From CAZTNW01 sp964614945 (GTDB lineage Bacteria; Caldisericota; JANLFM01): a stretch of 64,000 bases of DNA. Location: assembly GCA_964614945.1 (NCBI GenBank), contig CAZTNW010000002.1, positions 186,001-250,000 on the forward strand, in the 5' to 3' direction. Shown piece after piece: positions 8,354 through 17,311 of the stretch. The translations under genes and the position numbers were made by a program. The notes below the pieces were generated by a model. It did no database searches. It was not told where the DNA came from and worked only from the letters and a program-made list of their open reading frames with translations. The number at the start of each line of letters is the position of its first letter. The first letter of the stretch is position 1.

Positions 8354-10572
8354 CCTCTTTCCCCGTCCACGCTTTGATAGCCCAGCGCCTCGGGCAATGC
8401 GCTGAAATAGGCTTTAACTGCTTTTTCCAGAGAAAGCGAGATCAGGGGCTTCCTGCCGATGCGGAAGATTATACGGTCTCCCTTGACCTTGCCGATTTCC
8501 TCTAGCGGCACCTCGTGCTGCCTGGCTATTTCTTTCACCTTCTCCCGCGTTTCCTGCTCGCAGCTGATGAGAAAACGGGACTGGGATTCGCCAAAAAAGA
8601 GGGAGTCAGGGCGGATCCTGCTTTTGAGATTAATCTCCGCGCCGATTTCGCCCAGGATGGAACACTCCGCGACCCCGACGGCCAAGCCCCCTTCGGACAG
8701 ATCGTGAGCGGAGCGCAGCAGGCCGGAACCGATCATCTGAAGGACGGCCTCGCCCGTCCTTCTTTCCAGCTCCAGGTTCAAATCAGGCACCGCCCCCCGG
8801 ACTTGGTGATGGATTGTCGCCAGATAGAGGCTTGCGCCCAGCTCGTTTTTAGTTTTTCCCAGGAGGAAGACGGCGTTCCCCTCGCTTTTGAAGCAGGGGG
8901 TGATGATCGAGCCCAGATCCTCAACCAGGCCCAGGGCGCCGATCACCGGGGTGGGCCAGATTCTCGAGCCCCCCCTCTCGTTATAGAGGCTGGCATTCCC
9001 GCTGATGATGGGAACTTTGAGGGCGCGGCAGGCTCGGCTCATGCCGAGGATGGATTCCCTCAGTTGGAAATAGATCTCCTCTTTCTCGGGATTGGCAAAG
9101 TTCAAACCATCGGTTACAGCTATCGGCCGCGCTCCCGAGGCTATGAGATTACGGCAGGCCTCAGCCACGCTGATGGCTGAACCGCGGCGAGGATTCAGAT
9201 AGACATAACGGCTATTAGAATCGATCGTGAGAGCGATCGCCTTATTTCTTCCTTTCAAGCGTAAAAAAGCGGCGTCCGTCCCAGGGGGGATGACGGTGTT
9301 TGTCTGGATCATGTGATCGTACTGGCGCCAGACCCACTTTTTGGAGCAGATATTCAAACTGCCAAGCAGGGCAAGCAGGGTCCGGTTGAGATCGGAAGGG
9401 ACAGGCAAACTCTCCTCTCTCAGCTCGGCAACCCTCTTTAAATAAGTGGGCTTCTTCACCCTTTTCCTGTAGGAAGGGGGGTGAACGAGGGAGCGGGCCG
9501 GCACTTCTCCCACTACCTTGCCTGCGGAGATGATGCGGATATTTCCGTCATCGGTCACCCGGCCGATGACGGAAGAATGCAACCCCCATTTGCGGAAGAC
9601 CTTCTCCGCTTCTTCCTCCCGGCCTTTCTGGACGATGACCAGCATCCTTTCCTGTGATTCCGAGATCATGATCTCGGAGGGCTTCATTCCCGATTCCCTT
9701 AACGGCACTCGATCTATCTCCAGCTCGATCCCTGTCCCTGCCTTAGCCGCCGTTTCAGAAGTGGAAGAGATGATCCCGGCTGCCCCCATGTCCTGGATTC
9801 CGACAATAAAGTCATCCTTGAAAGCCTCATGCATCGCCTCGATCAGCAAGCGCTCCACGAAAGGATCGCCTACCTGCACAGCCGAACGCTCTTCATCTTT
9901 CAGTTCGCGCGAGGCGAAGCTGGCGCCGCCGATGCCGTCCCTTCCGGTAGAATTTCCCACGAGCAGCACGGAGTTGCCCGCTCCGCCGGCATAAGCTCTC
10001 CGGACCTCCCCTTCCCTGATCAGGCCGACGCACATCACATTCACGAGGGGATTCTCCTCGTAACCGGGAGCAAAGCGCATCTCGCCCCCTACCGTGGGGA
10101 CACCCACGCAATTTCCGTAATCTGCAATCCCCCGGACCACTTCCTCTATCAGATATTTGCTGTGAGCGGAAGTGGTTCTGGGGTCGGCAAGGCAGAGGGA
10201 ATTGAGCAGGGCTATCGGCATCGCGCCCATGGCCAGAATGTCCCGGATGATTCCTCCTACTCCTGTGGCGGCGCCTTGGTAAGGGGAAATCGCCGAGGGA
10301 TGATTGTGGCTTTCCACCTTCATCGTGATCAAATCGCCATGGCCGATATCCACGACCCCGGCATTTTCGCCGGGCCCCTGGCGTACGCGCTCACCCTTTG
10401 TGTACAGGAAGCGAAAAAGAGGCCGGGAGAATTTATAGCCGCAATGCTCGGACCACATTGCCCCGTAGAGGTGGAGCTCGAGTTCGTTGGGCTCTCTCTT
10501 TAAATCCTTCACGATGCGGGCGTACTCGACCTGATTCAAGCCCACTCTCTTCCAGAGTTCGGCGTCGGGCAT
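8350..10572 (-). CDS. purL: Phosphoribosylformylglycinamidine synthase large subunit
   Basis: ATP-dependent amidation of FGAR to FGAM. At 740 residues this is the small PurL form that needs PurS and PurQ, both encoded immediately upstream. The GAMWSEHCGYKFSR motif at residues 38-51, the VESHNHPSAI catalytic-His segment, the GAATGVGGIIRDI loop and the HDLSEGGLAV motif in the C-terminal half are visible. The stop overlaps the purF start; the start codon overlaps the final base of purQ. Confidence 0.97.
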   Translation of the reverse strand: MPDAELWKRVGLNQVEYARIVKDLKREPNELELHLYGAMWSEHCGYKFSRPLFRFLYTKGERVRQGPGENAGVVDIGHGDLITMKVESHNHPSAISPYQGAATGVGGIIRDILAMGAMPIALLNSLCLADPRTTSAHSKYLIEEVVRGIADYGNCVGVPTVGGEMRFAPGYEENPLVNVMCVGLIREGEVRRAYAGGAGNSVLLVGNSTGRDGIGGASFASRELKDEERSAVQVGDPFVERLLIEAMHEAFKDDFIVGIQDMGAAGIISSTSETAAKAGTGIELEIDRVPLRESGMKPSEIMISESQERMLVIVQKGREEEAEKVFRKWGLHSSVIGRVTDDGNIRIISAGKVVGEVPARSLVHPPSYRKRVKKPTYLKRVAELREESLPVPSDLNRTLLALLGSLNICSKKWVWRQYDHMIQTNTVIPPGTDAAFLRLKGRNKAIALTIDSNSRYVYLNPRRGSAISVAEACRNLIASGARPIAVTDGLNFANPEKEEIYFQLRESILGMSRACRALKVPIISGNASLYNERGGSRIWPTPVIGALGLVEDLGSIITPCFKSEGNAVFLLGKTKNELGASLYLATIHHQVRGAVPDLNLELERRTGEAVLQMIGSGLLRSAHDLSEGGLAVGVAECSILGEIGAEINLKSRIRPDSLFFGESQSRFLISCEQETREKVKEIARQHEVPLEEIGKVKGDRIIFRIGRKPLISLSLEKAVKAYFSALPEALGYQSVDGERG

Positions 10573-11264
10573 CAGTTTCTCTCCAGGGCGAGTAGGAGGG
10601 AACGGAAGAGCCTGACGCCGTCCGCTGAACCGAGCACGCTCTCGCAGGCCCTTTCGGGGTGAGGCATCATGCCGAGTACGTTTCCTTTTCGATTCACCAC
10701 CCCGGCGATCTCGAAGATCGAACCGTTGGGGTTGGCCCTTTCGCTGATCGTTCCCTCATCGTCCGCATAGCGGAAGACGATCTGGTTATTCCCCCTCAGT
10801 TCGGCGAGGGCCGCCTCCTCGATCACATAATTCCCCTCGTTATGAGCAATTGGAAGCTGGATTAGCTCTCCTCTTCGAAAAAAGCGGGTGAAGGGAGTGT
10901 TCTCGTTTTCCACCCGGAGGAATTGCTTCTGACAGATGAACTTCAGCCCGCGATTGTGGATTAGGCTTCCAGGAAGAAGCCCGCTTTCCACCAGTATCTG
11001 AAAACCATTGCAGATGCCGAGGACGAGCCCCTCCTTGCCTGCGTGCTCAATCACCGAATCCATCACCGGGGAGAAACGGGCGATAGCCCCTGCTCGAAGA
11101 TAATCCCCGTAAGAAAACCCACCCGGAAGCACGAATACATCGATGTCCCTTGCCCTCTCCTCGTGCCAGACCATCCGAACGTTCTGGCCCAATACGTGGC
11201 AGAGAGCGTGATAGGTATCCAGCGCACAGTTGGACCCGGGGAAGAGGATCACGCCGAACCTCAT
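10572..11264 (-). CDS. purQ: FGAM synthase glutaminase subunit
   Basis: Class I glutamine amidotransferase that supplies ammonia to PurL. The protein is 230 residues with the nucleophile Cys85 in GICNGFQIL; the catalytic His and Glu are in the C-terminal MMPHPERA stretch. The N-terminal FPGSNCALDTY and PGGFSYGDYLRAGA motifs are PurQ hallmarks. It lies directly after purS with no gap and overlaps purL by one base. Confidence 0.97.
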   Translation of the reverse strand: MRFGVILFPGSNCALDTYHALCHVLGQNVRMVWHEERARDIDVFVLPGGFSYGDYLRAGAIARFSPVMDSVIEHAGKEGLVLGICNGFQILVESGLLPGSLIHNRGLKFICQKQFLRVENENTPFTRFFRRGELIQLPIAHNEGNYVIEEAALAELRGNNQIVFRYADDEGTISERANPNGSIFEIAGVVNRKGNVLGMMPHPERACESVLGSADGVRLFRSLLLALERN

Positions 11265-11510
11265 TTAGTCCTCGATCAAGACATATTCGAAGGTCTCGAT
11301 GACCTGATTGGCTAAAAGCATCTCGCACATTTTTTGCACTTTTTGCTCCGCCTCCCGACGTTCCACCTGAAGGAGGGAGATCTCGATGAATTTCCCCACT
11401 CGCACGTCCTGGACGGAGGAGAAGCCCAGGGATGCCAGAGCATTTTTAATCGCCATTCCCTGCGGATCAGCTATAGATTTTTTCAGCATGACCTTGATCT
11501 GTGCCTTCAA
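11265..11510 (-). CDS. purS: FGAM synthase subunit PurS
   Basis: Small 81-residue bridging subunit that couples PurQ glutaminase to small PurL. It has the typical beta-alpha-beta start with a QGMAIKNALASLGF helix and a VRVGKFIEI strand. It sits between purC (two-base gap) and purQ (adjacent), the canonical position. Identification rests on length, motif and context. Confidence 0.95.
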   Translation of the reverse strand: MKAQIKVMLKKSIADPQGMAIKNALASLGFSSVQDVRVGKFIEISLLQVERREAEQKVQKMCEMLLANQVIETFEYVLIED

Positions 11511-11512
11511 GT

Positions 11513-12220
11513 TCAGGAACCCTCAAGTTCCATTCGGCGCAGGACCTCTGCGTAGGCAGATTCCACGTTGCCTAAGTCCCTGCGGAAGCGATCCTTGTCC
11601 AGTTTCTCCATTGTGGTCGCATCCCAGAGGCGACAGGTATCCGGTGAGATCTCGTCCGCGAGCAGTATTTGACCGCTGGATGCCCGACCGAATTCCAGCT
11701 TGAAATCGATGAGCAGGATGCCAGCCCGAGAGAACCTTTCCTTGAGTAGCTCGTTGATCCGCAGAGCCAGATTTTTCATCGTCTCTATCTCTTCCGCGCT
11801 GGCTAAGCCTAAGGCCAGGGCATAGGATTCGGGTATCAAAGGGTCCCCCAGGGCGTCATTTTTGTAGCTGAATTCGATCGTGGGACGGGAGAGCTCGAAT
11901 CCTTCATCCAGCCCCATTCTTTTCGCCATGCTGCCCGCTGCCCGATTGCGCACAATTACCTCCAGGGGTATAATCTGCACCTTCTTAACCAGGGCCTCCC
12001 TCGTGTTGAGCTCGCAGATCAGATGGGTGGAAATGCCATTTTTCTCGAGGAAACGAAAGAGAGCGTTGGACAGGCGATTGTTCACAGAGCCCTTGTTCAG
12101 GATCACTCCTCGCTTTTTCCCGTTAAAGGCTGTGGCGTCATCTTTGAAAGAGATGATGCACTCGTCGGGGTTTCCGGTAGCGTACACTCTCTTGGCCTTG
12201 CCTTCGTAGAGCAGTTTCAC
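11513..12220 (-). CDS. purC: SAICAR synthetase
   Basis: Ligates aspartate to CAIR, giving SAICAR. The protein is 235 residues, opening with the LLYEGKAKRVYAT motif; the conserved SFKDDATAFNG, PLEVIVRNRAAGS and LIDFKLEFG segments follow in the normal order, the last carrying ATP-site residues, and DEISPDTCRLWD is intact. It overlaps purE by 4 bp. The next pathway enzyme, PurB, is not encoded in this window. Confidence 0.97.
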   Translation of the reverse strand: MKLLYEGKAKRVYATGNPDECIISFKDDATAFNGKKRGVILNKGSVNNRLSNALFRFLEKNGISTHLICELNTREALVKKVQIIPLEVIVRNRAAGSMAKRMGLDEGFELSRPTIEFSYKNDALGDPLIPESYALALGLASAEEIETMKNLALRINELLKERFSRAGILLIDFKLEFGRASSGQILLADEISPDTCRLWDATTMEKLDKDRFRRDLGNVESAYAEVLRRMELEGS

Positions 12221-12708
12221 GGGGCCTCCTCACTCAATTTATGCTTGATGACCTCTTCCTTCATCTGCGCCCGATACTGTTTGAGCCTGGCTCGCAGGGA
12301 AGGGAATTTGCCGGAAAGGATCTCCACGGCCAACAGAGCGGCATTTTCTGCGGCGTCGATCCCTACGGTGGCAACGGGCACGCCCTTCGGCATCTGGACG
12401 ATGGAGAGAAGGGCATCAATGCCTTTTAAGCTGGCAGAAAGAGGCAAACCGATGACAGGCAAAACGCTGTAGGCCGCCACTACCCCAGGAAGATGAGCCG
12501 CTTTACCCGCGGCCGCGACGACTACATCAAACCCTCTCTCCTCCAGGCCGCTGACATAATCCGCCAGCTCTCCTGGGGTCCGGTGGGCGGAAAGCACCCT
12601 GATTTCCGGGCTGATCCCGAATTTTTTTAAGAGTTCGGCGACAGGACGAATTAAGGGAAGATCGTTTATGCTTCCGCAAATGAGGGAGACTTTGATCGCA
12701 TTATCCAT
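12217..12708 (-). CDS. purE: N5-carboxyaminoimidazole ribonucleotide mutase
   Basis: Interconverts N5-CAIR and CAIR. The protein is 163 residues, the class I length. The GSINDLPLI loop at residues 12-20, the LSAHRTPGEL catalytic-His segment near 40 and the AAAGKAAHLPGVVAA stretch are present. Class I PurE normally needs PurK, which is absent here and must lie elsewhere if this is class I. This is the first gene of the purine operon, with a good promoter ending eight bases before its ATG. Confidence 0.95.
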   Translation of the reverse strand: MDNAIKVSLICGSINDLPLIRPVAELLKKFGISPEIRVLSAHRTPGELADYVSGLEERGFDVVVAAAGKAAHLPGVVAAYSVLPVIGLPLSASLKGIDALLSIVQMPKGVPVATVGIDAAENAALLAVEILSGKFPSLRARLKQYRAQMKEEVIKHKLSEEAP

Positions 12709-12716
12709 GCTCCAAA

Positions 12717-12745
12717 ATTCTATAAGGAAATCGTCGCAATGGCAA
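12717..12745 (-). promoter_or_regulatory. Promoter of the purine operon
   Basis: On the minus strand a -35 TTGCCA (12740-12745) and a -10 TAGAAT (12717-12722) are separated by exactly 17 bp. The -10 ends eight bases before the purE ATG, so the predicted transcript would begin at or just before the start codon. There is no room for a leader riboswitch or attenuator, which argues for repressor control or none. Confidence 0.6.
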
Positions 12746-12796
12746 GCCGGCTTCCTTTAAAAAGGAGTAAAATGAGGCCCTGAAGGAGGGATATAG

Positions 12797-13228
12797 ATGC
12801 CCATAAGCCTGCGCAGGATTGCATTGATCGCCCACGACAATAAGAAGCAGGATCTGCTGGACTGGGCGCGCTATAATCAGCAGCTTTTGTCCAGGTATGA
12901 TCTCTATGCCACCAGGACGACGGGAAAGTTGCTTGAGAAGGAGCTTGGGCTCAAGATCCGCGTCTTTTGCAGCGGTCCTTTCGGTGGGGATCAGCAAATC
13001 GGCGCCAAGATCGCCGAGGGAGAGATCGACTTCCTGGTTTTTTTCTGGGACCCGCTGGAGCCACTCCCTCATGATCCGGATATTAAAGCCCTCCTCCGCC
13101 TGGCAGTCCTCTGGAATATACCTGTGGCCTGCAATCGGTCTTCAGCCGACTTCATCATCTCCTCCCCGCTGATGTCAGGGGAGTATAAGCGCCAACTTCC
13201 CTGTTGCGCATCGTCCTCGGCTAAATGA
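12797..13228 (+). CDS. mgsA: Methylglyoxal synthase
   Basis: Converts dihydroxyacetone phosphate to methylglyoxal plus phosphate, an overflow bypass of lower glycolysis. The protein is 143 residues. Family motifs are clear: ALIAHDNKKQDL with His13, the ATRTTGKLL phosphate site, catalytic Asp65 in GPFGGDQQIGA, and His92 in PLPHDPD. A GGAGGG site lies nine bases before the ATG. It diverges from purE across about 88 bp. Confidence 0.95.
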   Translation: MPISLRRIALIAHDNKKQDLLDWARYNQQLLSRYDLYATRTTGKLLEKELGLKIRVFCSGPFGGDQQIGAKIAEGEIDFLVFFWDPLEPLPHDPDIKALLRLAVLWNIPVACNRSSADFIISSPLMSGEYKRQLPCCASSSAK

Positions 13229-13248
13229 GCTCTACGGGCGTTCAAACC

Positions 13249-13277
13249 TTGATTTTTCCGCCTCGGTGTGGTATAAG
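13249..13277 (+). promoter_or_regulatory. Promoter with -10 six bases before a start codon
   Basis: A TTGATT (13249-13254), a 17-bp spacer and TATAAG (13272-13277) precede the ATG at 13284 by six bases. This predicts a leaderless or near-leaderless transcript and makes an in-frame upstream GTG at 13266 unlikely as the start. Confidence 0.5.
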
Positions 13278-13283
13278 AAGGCT

Positions 13284-13925
13284 ATGAAGAGGGAGGGCGC
13301 TGAAATAAGGCAGGCTATTGAGGAAAAGCTGAGGCAGATGCCGGGGGTGTTCTTCGCTTCGGTCTCACTGGGAGAGGAAGGCCGCCTGGAGGGAGTGCAG
13401 GTCCTTGTGCAGGATTCCCGAACAGCTCGGGAGTGGCGCGACGAGTTAACCCCTCTGCTCGAGGAGGTTACCGGCGGGCCTGTTCCCCCGGAACTCCTTA
13501 CCCTCACGGTCTGGGATTCTCACGATCTCACCGCTCATTTGAATCGTCCACGGGTGGAAAAAATCCTCTTTCAGACCTCCCTAGAACAGGCAGAGGTCAA
13601 AGTCGGCCTCTCCTGGAAGGGCGATCTCTACTGGGGCGAGGCTTCCGGACCGAACACGGCTTCCTTCATGCGCATACTCATCGCCCAGGCCACCCTGGAG
13701 GCTCTCCACGGCTTTATCAAGCCCGGATTCTCCCTTTCCCTCCTAGGCTCGCAGGAGCTGATAATGAGTGAGCGCGCTTTGGTCGTGACCTGTGTAGCAC
13801 TCTCTTCCTCTTTCGGCGAGCAAACGCTGACCGGCTCTTCATTTGTGCGCAATAACCATGTAGAAGCGGTGGTTAAATCTACCCTGGCCTCCCTCAATCG
13901 AATTTGGAGTAGAATTTCCATCTAA
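13284..13925 (+). CDS. Conserved protein of unknown function, paralogue of 41861-42496
   Basis: Starting at the ATG of 13284 the product has 213 residues with no signal peptide or membrane segment. I do not recognise a named domain. By eye it shares its whole layout with the protein at 41861-42496: an N-terminal alpha-beta unit (helix, then a strand pair with GxLEGVQVLVQ) and a C-terminal part with AQATLEALHGF and a closing EAVVKSTLASLNR helix, which matches EAAVKATLSALNR in the paralogue. It lies between mgsA and metK on the same strand. No catalytic motif is evident. Confidence 0.75.
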   Translation: MKREGAEIRQAIEEKLRQMPGVFFASVSLGEEGRLEGVQVLVQDSRTAREWRDELTPLLEEVTGGPVPPELLTLTVWDSHDLTAHLNRPRVEKILFQTSLEQAEVKVGLSWKGDLYWGEASGPNTASFMRILIAQATLEALHGFIKPGFSLSLLGSQELIMSERALVVTCVALSSSFGEQTLTGSSFVRNNHVEAVVKSTLASLNRIWSRISI

Positions 13926-14000
13926 TTTTTCCTGATCATTCCTTGCTTCTCCCCGCACTTTGCGTTAATCTAAAACAATTTCAGGAAGGAGGCCGCGCCA

Positions 14001-15194
14001 ATGAACCAGAGGCAATTCCTTTTTACTTCTGAATCCGTCACCGAGGGGCACCCGGACAAGGTTGCGGATCAGATCTCCGACGCCATCCTCGACAGGATTT
14101 TAGAGGAAGACCCCTTCGCTCGCGTGGCCTGCGAGGTCATGGTGTCCACGGGCCTAGTTTTCGTCGCCGGAGAAATCACCACAACCGCCCGCGTGGATAT
14201 GCCAGAGGTCGTTCGCAGCACTGTGCGGGAGATCGGTTACGACCATGCCGCCCTTGGTTTCGATGCGAATACCTGCGCCGTGATGATCTCAATCGACAAG
14301 CAATCCCCCGATATTTCCCAGGGCGTGAGCCAGTCCAGGGAGGCAAAGGAGGGAATCGCGCGGGATCATTACGATGAGATCGGAGCGGGCGATTCCGGCA
14401 TCGTGGTAGGCTACGCCTGCCGCGAAACCCCTCAGTTGATGCCCCTTCCCATCTCCCTGGCCCATCAGATCTCCCTCGCTTTAGCACAGGAACGGAAGAA
14501 CAGGGACATTCCCTATCTCCGGCCGGACGGGAAAACCCAGATTACGGTGGAGTACGCGGACGGAAAACCGCTGCGCCTTCACACCGTGATCATTTCCGCC
14601 CAGCATGACCCCGAGGTCTCCCGAAGCAGGATCGAGGCTGACATTATCGAGCGGGTAGTTAAGAGGGTGCTTCCGCAAGGAATGCTTGACGGGAAGACGA
14701 TCATTCACATAAACCCCACCGGTCGTTTCGTCGTGGGCGGCCCGGTAGGGGATGTCGGACTCACCGGGCGAAAGATAATCCTTGATACCTATGGCGGGAG
14801 GGCCACGCACGGAGGGGGCTGCTTCTCCGGCAAGGATCCCACCAAGGTGGATCGCTCCGGAGCTTATATGGCTCGCTATATTGCCAAGAACGTGGTGGCG
14901 GCAGGCCTGGCCGACAGCTTCGAGATTCAGATCGCCTACGCTATCGGCGTGGCGCGCCCGGTCAGTGTTTTCATAAACAGCTTTGATTCGGCCAGAGTAT
15001 CTGAGGAGCGGATCTATCAGGCGATCCTCGATACCTTCGATATGAGACCTCGTGCCATCATTGAACATCTCCAATTGCATCGCCCCATTTACAAAAAGAC
15101 CGCTGCCTACGGGCATTTCGGACGGATTGATGTGGATTTCCCCTGGGAGCAAACAGACAGAACCAAAATTCTCCTTGAGGCTTTAGACAGGTGA
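14001..15194 (+). CDS. metK: S-adenosylmethionine synthetase
   Basis: Makes S-adenosylmethionine from methionine and ATP. The protein is 397 residues, standard for bacterial MetK. Diagnostic motifs are TSESVTEGHPDKVADQISD near residues 9-27, the GAGDSGIVVGYA loop (GAGDQG in most relatives), the GGRATHGGGCFSGKDPTKVD signature and the DRSGAYMARY segment. A GGAAGGAGG ribosome site precedes the ATG. The end overlaps the next gene's GTG in a GTGA junction, coupling it to an aminoacyl-tRNA synthetase. Confidence 0.97.
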   Translation: MNQRQFLFTSESVTEGHPDKVADQISDAILDRILEEDPFARVACEVMVSTGLVFVAGEITTTARVDMPEVVRSTVREIGYDHAALGFDANTCAVMISIDKQSPDISQGVSQSREAKEGIARDHYDEIGAGDSGIVVGYACRETPQLMPLPISLAHQISLALAQERKNRDIPYLRPDGKTQITVEYADGKPLRLHTVIISAQHDPEVSRSRIEADIIERVVKRVLPQGMLDGKTIIHINPTGRFVVGGPVGDVGLTGRKIILDTYGGRATHGGGCFSGKDPTKVDRSGAYMARYIAKNVVAAGLADSFEIQIAYAIGVARPVSVFINSFDSARVSEERIYQAILDTFDMRPRAIIEHLQLHRPIYKKTAAYGHFGRIDVDFPWEQTDRTKILLEALDR

Positions 15195-16483
15195 TACCGG
15201 TCACGGCGCGCAACCTCAGAGAAGCGGCCGGCGAAGAGGTGGTTCTCGATGGCTGGATCCACAGGATTCGCGAGATGGGTGGCTTCGCCTTTCTGCTCGT
15301 GCGCGATGCCTGGGGGGTGGCCCAGGTCGTGGCTCCCCGGCCAGATATCGTCCGCTCGCTAATGCTCGAGAGCGCGGTGCGCGTTAAGGGAAAAGCGGTG
15401 ATAGAACCCCGTTCCCCCCTGGGAGCGGAGATTCACCTCACCTCCCTTGAGGTCCTTTCACCTGCCTTGGAGCTGCCCCCTTTCGAGTTGAACAAGAAAG
15501 AGCTTGAGGTTGGGCTCAGCTCTGCGCTTGATCACCGGGCGTTGAGCCTCAGACATCCGAAAGAACGCGCCATATTCCGTGTCCAGGCCGAACTGGTGGA
15601 TGCTTTTCGTTTCTTCCTCCGTCAGGAGGGTTTCACCGAGATATTTTCCCCCAAGATCGTGGCCTCCGGTACAGAGGGTGGCGCTTCTCTCTTTCCGGTG
15701 GATTACTTGGGAAAGAGGGCTTACCTGGCGCAGAGCCCGCAGTTTTACAAGCAGATGATGGTGGGGGTTTTCGGCCGTGTATTCGAGGTAGGAAAGGTTT
15801 ATCGGGCTGAGCCGCATTACACCTCCCGGCACATAAATGAGTACCTGAGCCTGGATTACGAGATGGGCTTCATCAGCGACGAGCAGGATGTAATGAGGAT
15901 GGAGATACGCCTCCTGGCATTCGTTCTCGCGCGCTTGCGAGATCATTGTAGGGACGAGCTGGAGCTCCTCAAAGCACAGATTCCCGAGCTACGCGCGGAA
16001 ATCCCGCAGATGACCATAGATAGCGCGAAGGAGCTCCTCGGAAAGAGATATGGAAAGGACCTGCAGGCCGAGGACGACCTAGATCCTGAATCGGAGAAGC
16101 TTTTGAGCGAGTACGCGACAAAGGAGCTGAATTCGGAGTTCCTATTCATCACCTCCTACCCGGTAGGCGTTCGTCCAATGTACGCCATGCCAGATAAGGA
16201 CGATCCGGAGATCACGCATAGCTTCGATCTGCTTTTTCGGGGCTTGGAGGTCACGACCGGCGGGCAAAGAATTCATGATTATCAGATGCTCGTGAGAAAT
16301 ATCCGCCGCTTCGGCCTGAACCCCGACGACTTCGCCTATTACCTGGAGCCATTTCGTTTTGGCCTTCCGCCGCACGGGGGACTGGCCATCGGGGCGGAGC
16401 GTCTGACAGCCAGACTTTTAAACCTGGAGAATATTCGTCAGGCCTGCCTCTTCCCCCGCGATGCGAATCGCCTGACCCCTTGA
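15191..16483 (+). CDS. aspS: Aspartyl-tRNA synthetase, archaeal/non-discriminating type
   Basis: Charges tRNA-Asp, and possibly tRNA-Asn, with aspartate. At 430 residues it is far shorter than the usual bacterial enzyme (about 590) and lacks the GAD insertion domain. An OB-fold anticodon domain (residues about 1-100) is followed by the class II core with KIVASGTEGGASLFPVDY, AQSPQFYKQMM, FEVGKVYRAEPHYTSRH and the C-terminal motif 3 GLAIGAERL. These match the archaeal-type AspRS. The start is a GTG overlapping metK. AsnRS is the main alternative; misacylating ability cannot be decided by eye. Confidence 0.88.
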   Translation: MIPVTARNLREAAGEEVVLDGWIHRIREMGGFAFLLVRDAWGVAQVVAPRPDIVRSLMLESAVRVKGKAVIEPRSPLGAEIHLTSLEVLSPALELPPFELNKKELEVGLSSALDHRALSLRHPKERAIFRVQAELVDAFRFFLRQEGFTEIFSPKIVASGTEGGASLFPVDYLGKRAYLAQSPQFYKQMMVGVFGRVFEVGKVYRAEPHYTSRHINEYLSLDYEMGFISDEQDVMRMEIRLLAFVLARLRDHCRDELELLKAQIPELRAEIPQMTIDSAKELLGKRYGKDLQAEDDLDPESEKLLSEYATKELNSEFLFITSYPVGVRPMYAMPDKDDPEITHSFDLLFRGLEVTTGGQRIHDYQMLVRNIRRFGLNPDDFAYYLEPFRFGLPPHGGLAIGAERLTARLLNLENIRQACLFPRDANRLTP

Positions 16484-16484
16484 C

Positions 16485-16513
16485 TTGTGCCGGATCCTTA
16501 TTCTCATTAGAAT
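16485..16513 (+). promoter_or_regulatory. Promoter of the AsnC-domain gene
   Basis: TTGTGC (16485-16490), a 17-bp spacer and TAGAAT (16508-16513) lie just after the aspS stop. A strong AAGGGGGG ribosome site follows before the ATG at 16534, so this gene has a conventional leader and its own start site. Confidence 0.5.
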
Positions 16514-16533
16514 AGAAGAAAGGGGGGATAAGA

Positions 16534-16758
16534 ATGAAAGCGTACGTCTTGATTGACGCGGAGGTAGGGTCGATTCCGCATGTGCAAAAGGAACTGCTCT
16601 CCATGCCGGAGATCAGAATCGCTGATGTGGTCACCGGCCCCTACGACGTCATCGCTGTAGTGGAGACCGACGATCCCTCTGTTATGTCCAACCTTGTGAC
16701 AGCCAAGATCCATCAGATTGAGGGTGTTGTCGCCACGATGACCTGTATGGTCATGTAA
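16534..16758 (+). CDS. Stand-alone AsnC/Lrp ligand-binding (RAM) domain protein
   Basis: A 74-residue protein consisting only of the alpha-beta effector domain of the Lrp/AsnC family (MKAYVLIDAEVG start, VTGPYDVIAVVE core, IEGVVATMTCMVM end). There is no helix-turn-helix, so it is not a DNA binder by itself. Members of this type form oligomers that bind amino acids; some assist full-length Lrp proteins. It has its own promoter and ribosome site. Its end overlaps the end of the convergent gene at 16751 by eight bases. Confidence 0.85.
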   Translation: MKAYVLIDAEVGSIPHVQKELLSMPEIRIADVVTGPYDVIAVVETDDPSVMSNLVTAKIHQIEGVVATMTCMVM

Positions 16759-17299
16759 CTTCCTGATCTTTCTCCAGGATGGGGCGTGCTTTCTGGATGG
16801 CTTCTTCCCAGTGCGGCCAGGATGTCCATCCGGTCTTGCATAATTGAATTCTGTGTTCGTAGTCCTCTCCCACCCAGGATAGAAGGGCATAAAATCGCTT
16901 TCCCGGCATGCGCGAATTGAACTTTTCAAGCAGTTCTTCCGGTACCCTCAGGGAATTCAGGTAACGGGCGAAAGAACGTTCCACCATGCGCTGTAACTCT
17001 CCTTCGATCGTGCGCGTGCGGAAATTCATCCTCTTCTCATAGAGATAGTTCCTCAACTCACGAAAAAAGGGGCCAGGGCAGACGATGATCTGCTCCCGGC
17101 TTTTCAAGCGCAATCTACCCATCAAATCTTTGGCTACGTTCCTTGCCTTCAGCAGATATTCGCCGCGGCGAAAGGGCTCTCCCTGAAAGTAAGCGACCGG
17201 CACGATCCCTGAGACATACTCCCCGCTATCTCGCCGCAGGATCCCTATGATCACCCCACCCACCGGGCAGCCCCATCCAGAATCGTCAACCTCGAGCAT
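16751..17299 (-). CDS. Protein of unknown function (182 aa)
   Basis: A soluble-looking protein without signal or membrane segment. It starts MLEVDDSGWGCPVGGVIIGI; the acidic pair at residues 5-6 followed by a Gly-rich strand is reminiscent of an RNase H-like fold, but this is only an impression. Other visible features are a basic, Arg/Phe-rich middle (RRGEYLLKARN, RMNFRTRT) and a Trp-rich C-terminus. A GGAGTAGAA ribosome site precedes the ATG. It follows the YibQ-type deacetylase gene by 12 bases on the same strand, so they probably form an operon. Confidence 0.7.
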   Translation of the reverse strand: MLEVDDSGWGCPVGGVIIGILRRDSGEYVSGIVPVAYFQGEPFRRGEYLLKARNVAKDLMGRLRLKSREQIIVCPGPFFRELRNYLYEKRMNFRTRTIEGELQRMVERSFARYLNSLRVPEELLEKFNSRMPGKRFYALLSWVGEDYEHRIQLCKTGWTSWPHWEEAIQKARPILEKDQEVT

Positions 17300-17311
17300 T
17301 TCTACTCCGAA

